In this document: positions 8,681 to 17,333 of the stretch, piece by piece
How positions within the stretch are numbered: position 1 is the first letter of the stretch
Layout of the letters: each line of letters begins with the position of its first letter
Assembly: GCF_003129565.1 (NCBI RefSeq)
Contig: NZ_QETF01000001.1
Span: 1 to 64,000 of the forward strand
Source of the DNA: Salibaculum griseiflavum
Lineage (GTDB): Bacteria; Pseudomonadota; Alphaproteobacteria; Rhodobacterales; Rhodobacteraceae
Length of the DNA stretch: 64,000 nucleotides
Reading direction: 5' to 3'
Position numbers and translations under genes: made by a program
Notes under the pieces: generated by a model
Told to the model about the DNA's origin: nothing
Database searches by the model: none
Seen by the model: only the letters and a program-made list of their open reading frames with translations

Positions 8681-9454
8681 ATGCTGACCGTCCTGTCACC
8701 TGCCAAGGCCCTCGACATGGAGCCGGTGGGCCATACCCCGACCGAGCCGATCTTCCGCGACGAGGCCAATGCCCTGGCCCGGACGGCGCGCAATCTGCCG
8801 CTCAAGGACCTCAAGGCGTTGATGCACCTGTCCGACAAGCTCGCGACCCTGAACCGCGACCGCTACCGCGATTTCCGCGATGAACCGACCGAGGATGTGG
8901 TGAAACCCGCCGTCTTTGCCTTTAACGGCGATACCTACCAGGGGCTTGAGGCCAAGACCCTGTCCGAGGACGCGCTGCGCTATGCGCAGGATCATCTGCG
9001 TATCCTGTCGGGGCTTTACGGGGTGTTGCGCCCGCTGGACGCGATCCAGCCGCACCGGCTGGAGATGGGCAGCCGCCTGAAGACCCGGCGCGGCAAGAAC
9101 CTTTATGACTACTGGGGCGACCGGATCGCCGAGGCCCTGACCGAACAAGCCCAAGAGCAGGGGACCGATACCCTGATCAACTGCGCCTCGGTCGAATATT
9201 TCACCGCCGCCGACACGCCGAAACTGGGGTTGCGCGTGGTCACGCCCACCTTCCTGGAAAACAAGGACGGCAAGACCAGGATCGTCAGTTTTTACGCCAA
9301 GCGGGCGCGCGGTTCGATGGCACGGTTCATCATGGAAAACCGCATCGACGCCGCCGCGGATCTGACTGCCTTCGATTACGGCGGCTACCGCCATGATCCC
9401 GAGTTGAGCGAACCGGACAAGCCTGCGTTCGTTCGGGACTGGCCCGAGGCCTAG
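8681..9454 (+). CDS. yaaA: peroxide stress protein YaaA (DUF328)
   Basis: YaaA binds DNA and limits oxidative damage by lowering free intracellular iron under peroxide stress in E. coli. The 257-residue product has the family hallmarks: MLTVLSPAKALDM at the N-terminus, AFNGDTYQGLEA (about 78-89), LYGVLRPLDAIQPHRLEMGS (about 113-132), NLYDYWGD, and FYAKRARGSMARF near the C-terminus. Length is normal for the family. It lies 70 bp after recQ, and its stop overlaps the convergent thiolase by 4 bp. Confidence 0.93.
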   Translation: MLTVLSPAKALDMEPVGHTPTEPIFRDEANALARTARNLPLKDLKALMHLSDKLATLNRDRYRDFRDEPTEDVVKPAVFAFNGDTYQGLEAKTLSEDALRYAQDHLRILSGLYGVLRPLDAIQPHRLEMGSRLKTRRGKNLYDYWGDRIAEALTEQAQEQGTDTLINCASVEYFTAADTPKLGLRVVTPTFLENKDGKTRIVSFYAKRARGSMARFIMENRIDAAADLTAFDYGGYRHDPELSEPDKPAFVRDWPEA

Positions 9455-10629
9455 AGCCGTTCGATGGCCAGCGCGATGCCCTGACCGCCGCCGATGCACA
9501 TGGTGATCAGTGCCTTGTGACCGCCGGTGCGTTCCAGTTCGTGCAGCGCCTTGACCGTGATGATCGCGCCTGTTGCCCCAACTGGATGACCCAGCGCGAT
9601 GGCCCCGCCATTGGGGTTCACCTTGGCGGGGTCCAGGCCCAGCTCTTTCGAGACGGCAAGCGCCTGCGCGGCAAAGGCCTCGTTCGACTCGATCACGTCG
9701 AATTCCTCGGCCTTGAGGCCCGTGCGATCGAGAAGCGCGCGCACCGCCGGAACCGGGCCGATCCCCATTACCTCGGGGCGGACTCCGGCATGGGCATAAC
9801 CAAGGATACGGGCGCGGGGCTGCAGTCCTGCCGCCTCGGCGGCGTCTGACCGGGCCAGGACAAGGGCTGCCGCGCCATCATTGATCCCGCTGGCATTTCC
9901 GGCGGTGACGGTGCCGTCCTTTTCGAAAACCGGGCGCAGGTTGGCCAAAGCCTCTGCCGTTGTGGGCTTGGGATGCTCGTCGGCGTAAAACACCACATCC
10001 TGCCGTTTCATCTTGACGGTCACGGGCGTTATCTCGCGCTGGAAATGCCCGGCCTCGATGGCGCGGGCGGCGCGGTGCTGGCTCTCCAGCGCAAAGGCGT
10101 CCTGCGCCTCGCGGTCGATCCCGTGTTCCCGCGCGACGTTTTCAGCCGTTACCCCCATATGACCCGTGCCGAAGGGGCAATTCAGCGCCCCCAGCATCAT
10201 GTCCAGCGATTTGACATCGCCCATCTTTGCGCCCCAACGCTGGTCTGGCATGATGAAAGGGCTGCGCGACATGCTTTCGGCCCCGCCGGCCACGGCGAAA
10301 TCGGCATCCCCCAGCATCAGCGCCTGTGCAGCGGAAACCACCGCCTGCACACCGGACCCACAAAGCCGGTTCACGTTCATTGCTGGCACGGTTTCGGGAA
10401 TGCCGGCGCCCATCGCCGCCATGCGTGACAGGTACATGTCCTTGGGTTCTGTATTGATGACATGACCAAAGACCACATGCCCGACCCGGTCGGGGGCCAG
10501 CCCCGCCCGTTCCAGTGCGGCGCGTGTCACCGTTGCGCCGAGGTCCGTCGGCGGCACCCCGGCCAGTGACCCGCCGAAGGCGCCGATTGCCGTGCGGGTG
10601 CCCGAAAGCAGAACGATGTCGTCGCGCAT
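9451..10629 (-). CDS. acetyl-CoA acetyltransferase (thiolase)
   Basis: Biosynthetic/degradative thiolase that condenses two acetyl-CoA, or cleaves 3-ketoacyl-CoA. The 392-residue product has the acyl-accepting Cys90 ([11 protein letters not shown]), His348 ([15 protein letters not shown]) and the proton-donating Cys378 (CIGGGQG), with standard length and order. The extended pocket sequence is closer to BktB/PcaF-like enzymes than to PhaA of the PHB operon, and no phaB neighbour is present, so the preferred chain length is uncertain. It is divergent from kbl across 147 bp. Confidence 0.9.
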   Translation of the reverse strand: MRDDIVLLSGTRTAIGAFGGSLAGVPPTDLGATVTRAALERAGLAPDRVGHVVFGHVINTEPKDMYLSRMAAMGAGIPETVPAMNVNRLCGSGVQAVVSAAQALMLGDADFAVAGGAESMSRSPFIMPDQRWGAKMGDVKSLDMMLGALNCPFGTGHMGVTAENVAREHGIDREAQDAFALESQHRAARAIEAGHFQREITPVTVKMKRQDVVFYADEHPKPTTAEALANLRPVFEKDGTVTAGNASGINDGAAALVLARSDAAEAAGLQPRARILGYAHAGVRPEVMGIGPVPAVRALLDRTGLKAEEFDVIESNEAFAAQALAVSKELGLDPAKVNPNGGAIALGHPVGATGAIITVKALHELERTGGHKALITMCIGGGQGIALAIERL

Positions 10630-10776
10630 TGTATCCTCCTGTTTGGGCGCAGCTTACCGTGGCTCCCGTGTCCGCCAAGCCTGACGTTGCGGCGCGGGGC
10701 GACATGATTATGTCGCCGGAGGGTGTGGTAAATCGCCCGCGCCCGTGATTGCCTCTCTGAAAGGAGGGTCCGCACG

Positions 10777-11961
10777 ATGACCGCGTTTCTGGACGATATC
10801 ACATCCCGGCTGGACGAAATTCGCGCCGAGGGGCTTTGGAAGACCGAAAGCGAGATCACCTCGCCGCAGGGCGCGCGGGTGGAGGTGGGCGACAGCCATC
10901 TGATCAACCTGTGCGCCAACAATTACCTCGGGTTGGCCGATCACCCGGCGCTGATCGCGGCCGCCAAGGCGGCGATGGACGATCACGGGTTCGGCATGGC
11001 CTCTGTGCGGTTCATCTGCGGCACGCAAGACCTGCACCGACAGTTGGAACAACGGCTCGCCGCGTTCCTGGGCCATGACGATTCGATCCTGTTCGCGGCC
11101 TGTTTCGATGCCAATGGCGGGCTGTTCGAACCGCTGCTGGGGCCAGAGGACGCCATCGTGTCCGACGCGTTGAACCATGCGTCGATCATTGACGGCATCC
11201 GGCTGTGCAAGGCGAAACGCTATCGCTATGCCAACTCCGATATGGACGACCTGGAGGCGCAGTTGAAACAGGCCCGCGCCGACGGGGCGCGGCATATCAT
11301 GATCGCCACCGATGGCGTGTTTTCGATGGATGGCTACCTTGCCAGGCTGCCGGAAATCCGCGCGCTGGCCGACCGCTACGAGGCGCTTCTGATGGTCGAT
11401 GATTGCCACGCCACGGGCTTCATGGGGCCAAAGGGGGCGGGCACACCGGCGCATTTCGGGGTGCAGGCGGATGTCATTACCGGCACGCTTGGAAAGGCGT
11501 TGGGCGGGGCGATCGGCGGTTATATCGCCGGGCCGCAGCCGGTGATCGACCTGCTGCGCCAACGGGCGCGGCCCTACCTGTTTTCCAATGCCTTGCCACC
11601 GGCAGTTGTGGCAGCCGGGATCGTGGCGCTGGACCTGGTCGAACAGGGTGACGATTTGCGCGGCCAGCTTTTCGACAATTCCCGCCAATGGCGCAGGGCC
11701 CTGACCGATGCCGGGTTCGATCTCTTGCCCGGCGAACATCCGATCGTTCCGGTGATGACCCATGACGCGGTCAAATCGCAGGACATGGCGAGCCGGCTGT
11801 TCGAGCTGGGCGTTCTGGTCAAGGGGTTCTTCTTCCCGGTCGTGCCCAAGGGGCAGGCCCGCATCCGCACCCAGATGAATGCCGCACTGACGGCCAAAGA
11901 CCTGACGAGAGCCGCCGCCGCCTTCGAGCAGGCGGGTCGCGAAACGGGGGTCCTGACATGA
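10777..11961 (+). CDS. kbl: glycine C-acetyltransferase (2-amino-3-ketobutyrate CoA ligase)
   Basis: PLP enzyme that cleaves 2-amino-3-ketobutyrate with CoA to glycine and acetyl-CoA, the second step of threonine degradation. The 394-residue product belongs to the alpha-oxoamine synthase family: [13 protein letters not shown] (about 46-58), [15 protein letters not shown] (about 208-222) and the PLP lysine Lys240 in [22 protein letters not shown] precedes the ATG at an optimal distance. It overlaps tdh by 4 bp (ATGA), so the two enzymes of the pathway are translationally coupled. Confidence 0.96.
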   Translation: MTAFLDDITSRLDEIRAEGLWKTESEITSPQGARVEVGDSHLINLCANNYLGLADHPALIAAAKAAMDDHGFGMASVRFICGTQDLHRQLEQRLAAFLGHDDSILFAACFDANGGLFEPLLGPEDAIVSDALNHASIIDGIRLCKAKRYRYANSDMDDLEAQLKQARADGARHIMIATDGVFSMDGYLARLPEIRALADRYEALLMVDDCHATGFMGPKGAGTPAHFGVQADVITGTLGKALGGAIGGYIAGPQPVIDLLRQRARPYLFSNALPPAVVAAGIVALDLVEQGDDLRGQLFDNSRQWRRALTDAGFDLLPGEHPIVPVMTHDAVKSQDMASRLFELGVLVKGFFFPVVPKGQARIRTQMNAALTAKDLTRAAAAFEQAGRETGVLT

Positions 11962-12995
11962 GCAACATGATGACCGCCTTGGAGAAGTCGAAGCCGGAAC
12001 CTGGGTTGTGGAAGGTCGAAGCCCCAGTGCCCGAGATCGGCCCGGATGACGTGCTGATCCGTATCAACAAGACCGGGATTTGCGGTACGGATATTCATAT
12101 CTGGAACTGGGACGACTGGGCCGCGCACACGGTGCCGGTGCCGATGATCACCGGTCATGAATTCGCGGGCACGATCGTCGAGCTTGGCCGCAATGTCACG
12201 GGGCTGGAGATCGGTCAGCGCTGTTCCGGCGAGGGCCATCTGATTGGTCGTGACAGCCGCCAGAGTCGCGCGGGCAAGTTCCACCTCGACCCCGGCACGC
12301 GAGGCGTGGGGGTGAACGTGCAGGGGGCGTTCGCCGAATACCTTGCCTTGCCTGCCTTCAACGTGGTGCCCCTGCCCGATGCCATTGACGACGAAATCGG
12401 TGCGATCCTCGATCCGCTGGGTAATGCCGTGCACACCGCCCTGTCCTTCGACCTGATCGGCGAGGACGTGCTGATCACCGGGGCGGGTCCAATCGGCATC
12501 ATGGCCGCCGCCGTAGCGCGCCATGTGGGCGCGCGGCATGTCGTGATCACCGATGTGAACGCGGATCGGCTGGCGCTGGCCGAGAAGGTCGCCGATTGTC
12601 GGCCGGTCAATGTTGCAAAGGAAGACCTGTACGACGTGATCTCCGAACTGAAGATGAAGCAGGGCTTTGACGTTGGGCTGGAAATGTCGGGCAACCAGGA
12701 CGCTTTCGACCAGATGGTCGGAGCATTGGTCATGGGTGGGCGGGTCGCGCTATTGGGTATCCCGCCGGGCAAATCGCCCGTGGACTGGTCCGAGATCGTG
12801 TTCAAGGCGATCACGATCAAGGGCGTCTATGGCCGCGAGATTTTCGAGACCTGGTACAAGATGATCGCGATGCTGGAAAACGGGCTGGATGTGCGGCCCG
12901 TCATCACCCACCGTTTTCCTGTCAGCCGGTTCCGGGACGGGTTCGAGGCCATGCTGTCGGGCAAGTCGGGCAAGGTCGTGCTCGACTGGGCATGA
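11958..12995 (+). CDS. tdh: L-threonine 3-dehydrogenase
   Basis: NAD- and zinc-dependent medium-chain dehydrogenase that oxidises L-threonine to 2-amino-3-ketobutyrate, the substrate of Kbl. The 345-residue product has the catalytic zinc ligand Cys42 ([11 protein letters not shown]), His67/Glu68 (TGHEFAG), and the nucleotide motif GAGPIG (about 174-179). In the structural-zinc lobe, where E. coli Tdh carries four cysteines, this protein reads [18 protein letters not shown], with Gly, Ser, Ser and Asp at those places, so the structural zinc is absent. The rest of the lobe aligns without gaps, so this looks like a genuine subfamily trait rather than decay. Confidence 0.95.
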   Translation: MSNMMTALEKSKPEPGLWKVEAPVPEIGPDDVLIRINKTGICGTDIHIWNWDDWAAHTVPVPMITGHEFAGTIVELGRNVTGLEIGQRCSGEGHLIGRDSRQSRAGKFHLDPGTRGVGVNVQGAFAEYLALPAFNVVPLPDAIDDEIGAILDPLGNAVHTALSFDLIGEDVLITGAGPIGIMAAAVARHVGARHVVITDVNADRLALAEKVADCRPVNVAKEDLYDVISELKMKQGFDVGLEMSGNQDAFDQMVGALVMGGRVALLGIPPGKSPVDWSEIVFKAITIKGVYGREIFETWYKMIAMLENGLDVRPVITHRFPVSRFRDGFEAMLSGKSGKVVLDWA

Positions 12996-13219
12996 CACGA
13001 CGTGATCGCCTCCGGGTGCGTTTCAAGCGCGCCCTGGCCAGGGTTCGCCGAACCGTGCCGCCGGGACTGCGCCTGGTGCTGGGCCTGCTTCTGATTGTCG
13101 GTGGTGTGTTCGGGTTCCTGCCGATCCTCGGTTTCTGGATGATCCCGCTGGGCGTTGCGGTGGCGGCGTTGGACATCGCACCGCTTTGGCGACGTATCCG
13201 GGGGCATCGAAGGGATTGA
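12992..13219 (+). CDS. small single-span membrane protein
   Basis: A 75-residue product with a strongly basic N-terminus ([20 protein letters not shown]) and hydrophobic segments [22 protein letters not shown] and [14 protein letters not shown] that probably form one hairpin in the inner membrane. It resembles small PGPGW-like membrane proteins; no function is known. It starts inside the tdh stop codon (ATGA overlap) and is therefore coupled to the threonine-degradation operon, but nothing ties it to that pathway chemically. Confidence 0.75.
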   Translation: MTRRDRLRVRFKRALARVRRTVPPGLRLVLGLLLIVGGVFGFLPILGFWMIPLGVAVAALDIAPLWRRIRGHRRD

Positions 13220-13306
13220 AGGCACCACGCGAACGTGAGTGGCCGTTGAGGTCACGTATCGCGAAATCCCGTTCACCTCGGGCTCAAAACGCATTAGGGA
13301 ATCTTT

Positions 13307-15460
13307 ATGAAAGCCAATGTGCCATTGACCCGAGACCTCGTGCTGATCGGCGGCGGGCATACCCATGCGCTTGTCCTGCGCAAATGGGGCATGTCGCCTT
13401 TGCCCGGCGTGCGCCTGACCGTCATCAATCCCGGCCCGACCGCGCCCTATTCCGGCATGCTGCCCGGGTTCGTCGCGGGCCATTACGGGCGTGACGACCT
13501 GGATATCGACCTGGTGAAACTGGCCCGGTTTTCCGGTGCGCGCATCATCGTCGGACGCGCCACTGCGTTGGATCCACACGCCCGAACGATCACCGTCGAA
13601 GGGCGCGGAGACATTGCCTATGACGTGGCCTCGGTCGATATCGGGATCACATCCGAGATGCCCGGATTGCCCGGCTTCGCCGATCACGGGGTTCCCGCCA
13701 AGCCCCTGGGTCGGTTCGCGGCAAGCTGGGACAGGTTCCGCGCGGAAACGCACGACCCTTCGGTCGCGGTGATCGGCGGCGGCGTCGCGGGGGCGGAGCT
13801 GTCCATGGCCATGGCCCACGCCTTGAGGCAGGCGGGACACGAGCCGAACGTGCACCTGATCGACCGCGGCGAGGTGCTGGAGGAATTCGAGGACCCCGCC
13901 CGCGACAGGCTTTTGGCGGCGCTTGGCGAACAGGGTGTGATCGCCGTTGAAGGGGCCGATGTTGTCGAGGTGACGGCGGATGCCCTCCACCTTGCCGATG
14001 GTCGCCGGATCGAAAGCCGTTTCACGACCGGTGCAGCGGGCGCCCGCCCGCAAGGCTGGCTGGCGCAGACGGGGTTGGACTGCCACGAGGGGTATCTGTC
14101 TGTCGGCCCAACCCTGCAAACCTCTGCGCCGGATGTCTTCGCGGTGGGCGATTGCGCCCATCTGGCCTTTGATCCGCGCCCGAAAGCAGGGGTTTTCGCG
14201 GTTCGCGAAGCGCCGGTGCTGTATGACAACCTGGTGGCCTATCTGTCCGACCGGCCCTTGCGGCGCTACAGGCCGCAAAAGGATTACCTCAAGCTGATCT
14301 CGCTTGGCGGAAAATCCGCCCTGGCCGAGAAACTTGGCACCGCGCGGCGCGGCAGGGTTCTCTGGCGCTGGAAGGACCATATCGACCGGAAATTCATGCG
14401 CCAGTTCCATGACCTGCCCGGCATGGCGCCCGAGCCGCCCTTACGCGCCGCTGCCGGCGTGGCAGAAATCATGGGTCAGGCCCCGCTATGTTCGGGCTGT
14501 GGGGCCAAGGTGGGGGGCGATGCGCTGGCCACCGCGTTGGAGGGCCTGCCGAAGCCCGACCGTGAGGACGTTGTCAGCCTGCCCGGCGATGATGCCGCCG
14601 TGCTGTCCATCTGCGGCACCCGACAAGTCATCAGCACCGACCACCTGAGCGCGGTCACAGAAGACCCCGCCCTGATGGCGCGGATCGCGGCCATTCATGC
14701 GCTGGGCGATGTCTGGGCAATGGGGGCCGAGCCGCAATCGGCCCTGATTAGCCTGATCCTGCCGCGCATGTCGCCGGAGTTGCAAAAGCGGACGCTGGCC
14801 GAGATCACGGGCGCGGCGGCCGATGTCATGGCGCAAGCCGGGGCGGTGATTGTCGGCGGCCATACCACCCAGGGTGCGGCGATGACCATCGGTTTCACGG
14901 TGACGGGACTGACAGGAACCATGCCGATCACGGTCAAGGGCGCGCGGGCCGGCGATGCGCTGATCCTGACCAAGCCGATCGGGTCCGGCACCATCCTGGC
15001 CGCCGAGATGCGCGGGCAGGCGCCCGGCGCGGATGTGCTGGCCTGTCTCGATATGATGATAGCGGGGCAGGGCGCGGCGGCCACGCTGCTGTCGAATGCT
15101 CATGCGATGACCGATGTGACCGGCTTCGGCCTGGCCGGGCATCTGTCCGCGATCTGCCGCGCCTCGGGCACTGGTGCGATCCTGCACGATGTTCCGGTCA
15201 TGGAGGGGGCACTGGACCTGGCCGGGGCAGGTGTTCGGTCGTCGCTCTATCCCGACAATGTGTCCGGAGCGCTGCCGGTGAATGGGTCCGAGGGGCCGCT
15301 CAAGGCGCTCCTGTTCGATCCGCAGACCTGCGGTGGCTTGCTGGCTGCCGTTGATGGGGATGAGGCCGTGGAAACCTGCGCCGCTCTGCAAGACGCGGGC
15401 TACCCGGCGCGGATCATCGGAACCGTGATCGAAGGCGACGCCATCAGCCTTCAACCGTGA
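13307..15460 (+). CDS. selD: NADH dehydrogenase-like / selenide, water dikinase fusion (SelD)
   Basis: Bifunctional 717-residue protein. The first 370 or so residues are an FAD-dependent pyridine nucleotide-disulfide oxidoreductase of the NDH-2 type (IGGGHTHALVLRKWG at about 11-25, VIGGGVAGAE at about 156-165, FAVGDCAHLAF near 280). The C-terminal 340 residues are SelD, which makes selenophosphate from selenide and ATP: catalytic Cys398 and Lys401 in SGCGAK, GDDAAVL, STDHLS, TDVTGFGLAGHL and DPQTCGG. The catalytic residue is Cys, not selenocysteine. The oxidoreductase may supply reduced selenium to the kinase. Its 3' end overlaps the convergent selU by 17 bp; together they suffice for tRNA selenouridine. 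Confidence 0.95.
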   Translation: MKANVPLTRDLVLIGGGHTHALVLRKWGMSPLPGVRLTVINPGPTAPYSGMLPGFVAGHYGRDDLDIDLVKLARFSGARIIVGRATALDPHARTITVEGRGDIAYDVASVDIGITSEMPGLPGFADHGVPAKPLGRFAASWDRFRAETHDPSVAVIGGGVAGAELSMAMAHALRQAGHEPNVHLIDRGEVLEEFEDPARDRLLAALGEQGVIAVEGADVVEVTADALHLADGRRIESRFTTGAAGARPQGWLAQTGLDCHEGYLSVGPTLQTSAPDVFAVGDCAHLAFDPRPKAGVFAVREAPVLYDNLVAYLSDRPLRRYRPQKDYLKLISLGGKSALAEKLGTARRGRVLWRWKDHIDRKFMRQFHDLPGMAPEPPLRAAAGVAEIMGQAPLCSGCGAKVGGDALATALEGLPKPDREDVVSLPGDDAAVLSICGTRQVISTDHLSAVTEDPALMARIAAIHALGDVWAMGAEPQSALISLILPRMSPELQKRTLAEITGAAADVMAQAGAVIVGGHTTQGAAMTIGFTVTGLTGTMPITVKGARAGDALILTKPIGSGTILAAEMRGQAPGADVLACLDMMIAGQGAAATLLSNAHAMTDVTGFGLAGHLSAICRASGTGAILHDVPVMEGALDLAGAGVRSSLYPDNVSGALPVNGSEGPLKALLFDPQTCGGLLAAVDGDEAVETCAALQDAGYPARIIGTVIEGDAISLQP

Positions 15461-16499
15461 CGATCCGGGCGATCCGCCCGGCAAGATCGGAACGGCCTTG
15501 CGGGTCCAGTGCTTCGGCCCGGAGCTCATGCAGCGCCTTGGCGTGGTGGGCCGCGCGCGACTTGGCATAGCTGGGGTCGTAGTGATCCTCCATCAGGGCC
15601 CGCGCCAGCCCCGCAAGATCGCCGCGGTCCAGCAGGTCGATCCAGTTTTCGACCACCGCCGCGCCGCGATGCCGTTTCAGGATCGTCAGCCGCGCGACCA
15701 ATTCGTCGCGTCGCGAGATCACATCGTCATAGGCATCCACAAGGTAGGCGGCGCGCGCTTCCATCGGGGCCGAGATCACGATCCGGGGCGCAGTCTTCAT
15801 CGCGGCCCAGACCATGGGCGGGATGATGCGTTCACCGATCTTGCTGCTTTCGGCCTCCAGCACTACAGGCCGTGCGGGATCGAGACCGGCCAACCGGCAG
15901 GCCAGCGCACTTTCAAAGGCCTTCTGGCTGGGTTGGGCATCGGCTTGCCCGCCCAGGATCGAACCGCGATGCCCCGCCATGCCTTCGAGATCCAGCACCT
16001 GGATACCCAGTTGTTCGAGCCGATGGAGGATGTCGGTCTTGGCGGTGCCGGTATAGCCATCCAGAAGGATGAACCGATGCGACACAGGCGCCTCGTAGAG
16101 TGCCGCATGAACCAGACGCCGGTAACTCTGGTAGCCGCCCTCGATGGTCTCGGCCCGCCAGCCAACCGCCTTCAGGATCGTGGCGACCGACCCCGAACGC
16201 TGCCCGCCGCGCCAGCAATAAACCAGAGGCTGCCAGCCGCCATCGCGGTCGGCCAGCTCGGTTTCGAGATGCCGGGCCACGTTGCGCGCCACCAGCGCCG
16301 CGCCGATTTTGCGTGCCTCGAAGGGCGCGACCTGCGTGTAGATCGTGCCGACGCGGGCACGCTCTTCGTTGGACAGGGCGGGCAGGTTGATGGCGCCCGG
16401 GATATGATCCTCGGCGAACTCGGCGGGTGAGCGCACGTCGATCACCTCGTCAAAGCCATGGGCCAGAAACTCGGCGAGGGTGGCGAAGGGTTTTGGCAT
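15444..16499 (-). CDS. mnmH: tRNA 2-selenouridine synthase SelU/MnmH
   Basis: Replaces sulfur of 2-thiouridine at wobble position 34 by selenium, using selenophosphate from SelD and a geranylated intermediate. The 351-residue product has an N-terminal rhodanese domain (VIDVRSPAEFAEDHIPGA at about 19-36; catalytic Cys95 in YCWRGGQRSGS) and a C-terminal P-loop domain (GYTGTAKT, 148-155; Ala in place of the usual Gly before Lys, frequent in this family). Tail-to-tail overlap with selD on the opposite strand supports a shared selenium role. Confidence 0.95.
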   Translation of the reverse strand: MPKPFATLAEFLAHGFDEVIDVRSPAEFAEDHIPGAINLPALSNEERARVGTIYTQVAPFEARKIGAALVARNVARHLETELADRDGGWQPLVYCWRGGQRSGSVATILKAVGWRAETIEGGYQSYRRLVHAALYEAPVSHRFILLDGYTGTAKTDILHRLEQLGIQVLDLEGMAGHRGSILGGQADAQPSQKAFESALACRLAGLDPARPVVLEAESSKIGERIIPPMVWAAMKTAPRIVISAPMEARAAYLVDAYDDVISRRDELVARLTILKRHRGAAVVENWIDLLDRGDLAGLARALMEDHYDPSYAKSRAAHHAKALHELRAEALDPQGRSDLAGRIARIVTVEG

Positions 16500-16554
16500 G
16501 ACGGGTGCTTAGCCCAGCGTGGCCTGCTGTAAAAGATGCCTTTGCGCCGACCTG

Positions 16555-17283
16555 TCAGGCGAGGGGGCGCAGCAATTCGCGCCCCTGATCAGTAAGCAGG
16601 TGCCAATCCGTGCCGTCGAACACAGCGGGCACCAGCGGGCGGCCATAGCCTGCACCGCCGTCAAGGTTGATGCGATTGCCTTCGTGCTGGGGATAATCCA
16701 GCGCGGTGTGGCCGTGGACCACCATTTCGCCGTGGTCGCGCGTGTCGTCCAGCCAGCTATCGCGGATCCAGATCAGGTCGTCCTCGGCCTGGTCCTCGAT
16801 CGGAAGGCCGGGCCGGATACCCGCATGCACGAACAGGTGCCCGGCGGTGCGGTGCCAGCGCGGCAGGGTGGTGATCCAGTCCATGTGGGATTGTGGCACC
16901 CCTTCCCGCACCTCGGCCAGCAGTCGCCCCCGGTCAGAGGTCTCGTCATCGGCGGTTATCCCGTAGGAGGCCAGCGTCGCCGGCCCGCCCAGGGCAGGGT
17001 GCAGCCAGCCCTTGCCCGACTTGATAGCGGGGTCGTGCTCCGCGCCCTGCGTGACGAAACGCAGGAACATGCGGTCGTGATTGCCGAACAGAACGGTCCA
17101 GTCACGCCCCGCCGCTTGCCCGGACATCAGCCGTTCGATCACGCCGCGCGAGTCCGGCCCTCGATCTACGAGGTCGCCCAGAAAAACATGGGGCGCATCG
17201 GCGCCACCATCGGCGCGGATCAGGTCAAGCGCGCGGTCGAGCTGATCACTGTAGCCGTGGATGTCGCCGATGGCGTAGAGCAT
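16555..17283 (-). CDS. metallophosphoesterase (Ser/Thr phosphatase family)
   Basis: Calcineurin-like dinuclear metal phosphoesterase of 242 residues, cytoplasmic. Motifs in order: GDIHGYSDQL (6-15), FLGDLVDRGPDSRGV (about 35-49), FGNHDRM (about 70-76), FVHAGIRPGLP (about 152-162) and VHGHT (about 191-195). The pattern is that of bacterial PrpA/PrpB-like protein phosphatases and ApaH-related enzymes; which substrate is used cannot be told from sequence. The start at 17283 gives the expected MLYAIGDIHG opening. It follows serA by 50 bp on the same strand. Confidence 0.85.
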   Translation of the reverse strand: MLYAIGDIHGYSDQLDRALDLIRADGGADAPHVFLGDLVDRGPDSRGVIERLMSGQAAGRDWTVLFGNHDRMFLRFVTQGAEHDPAIKSGKGWLHPALGGPATLASYGITADDETSDRGRLLAEVREGVPQSHMDWITTLPRWHRTAGHLFVHAGIRPGLPIEDQAEDDLIWIRDSWLDDTRDHGEMVVHGHTALDYPQHEGNRINLDGGAGYGRPLVPAVFDGTDWHLLTDQGRELLRPLA

Positions 17284-17333
17284 GGGGCCTCCGAATGGGA
17301 CAGGGCGCCGATCCGGCGCCCCGTCTTCTGGTC

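Noticed and set aside
14489-14510. Selenocysteine in the SelD active site
   Set aside because: The catalytic codon is TGT (Cys398), not TGA.
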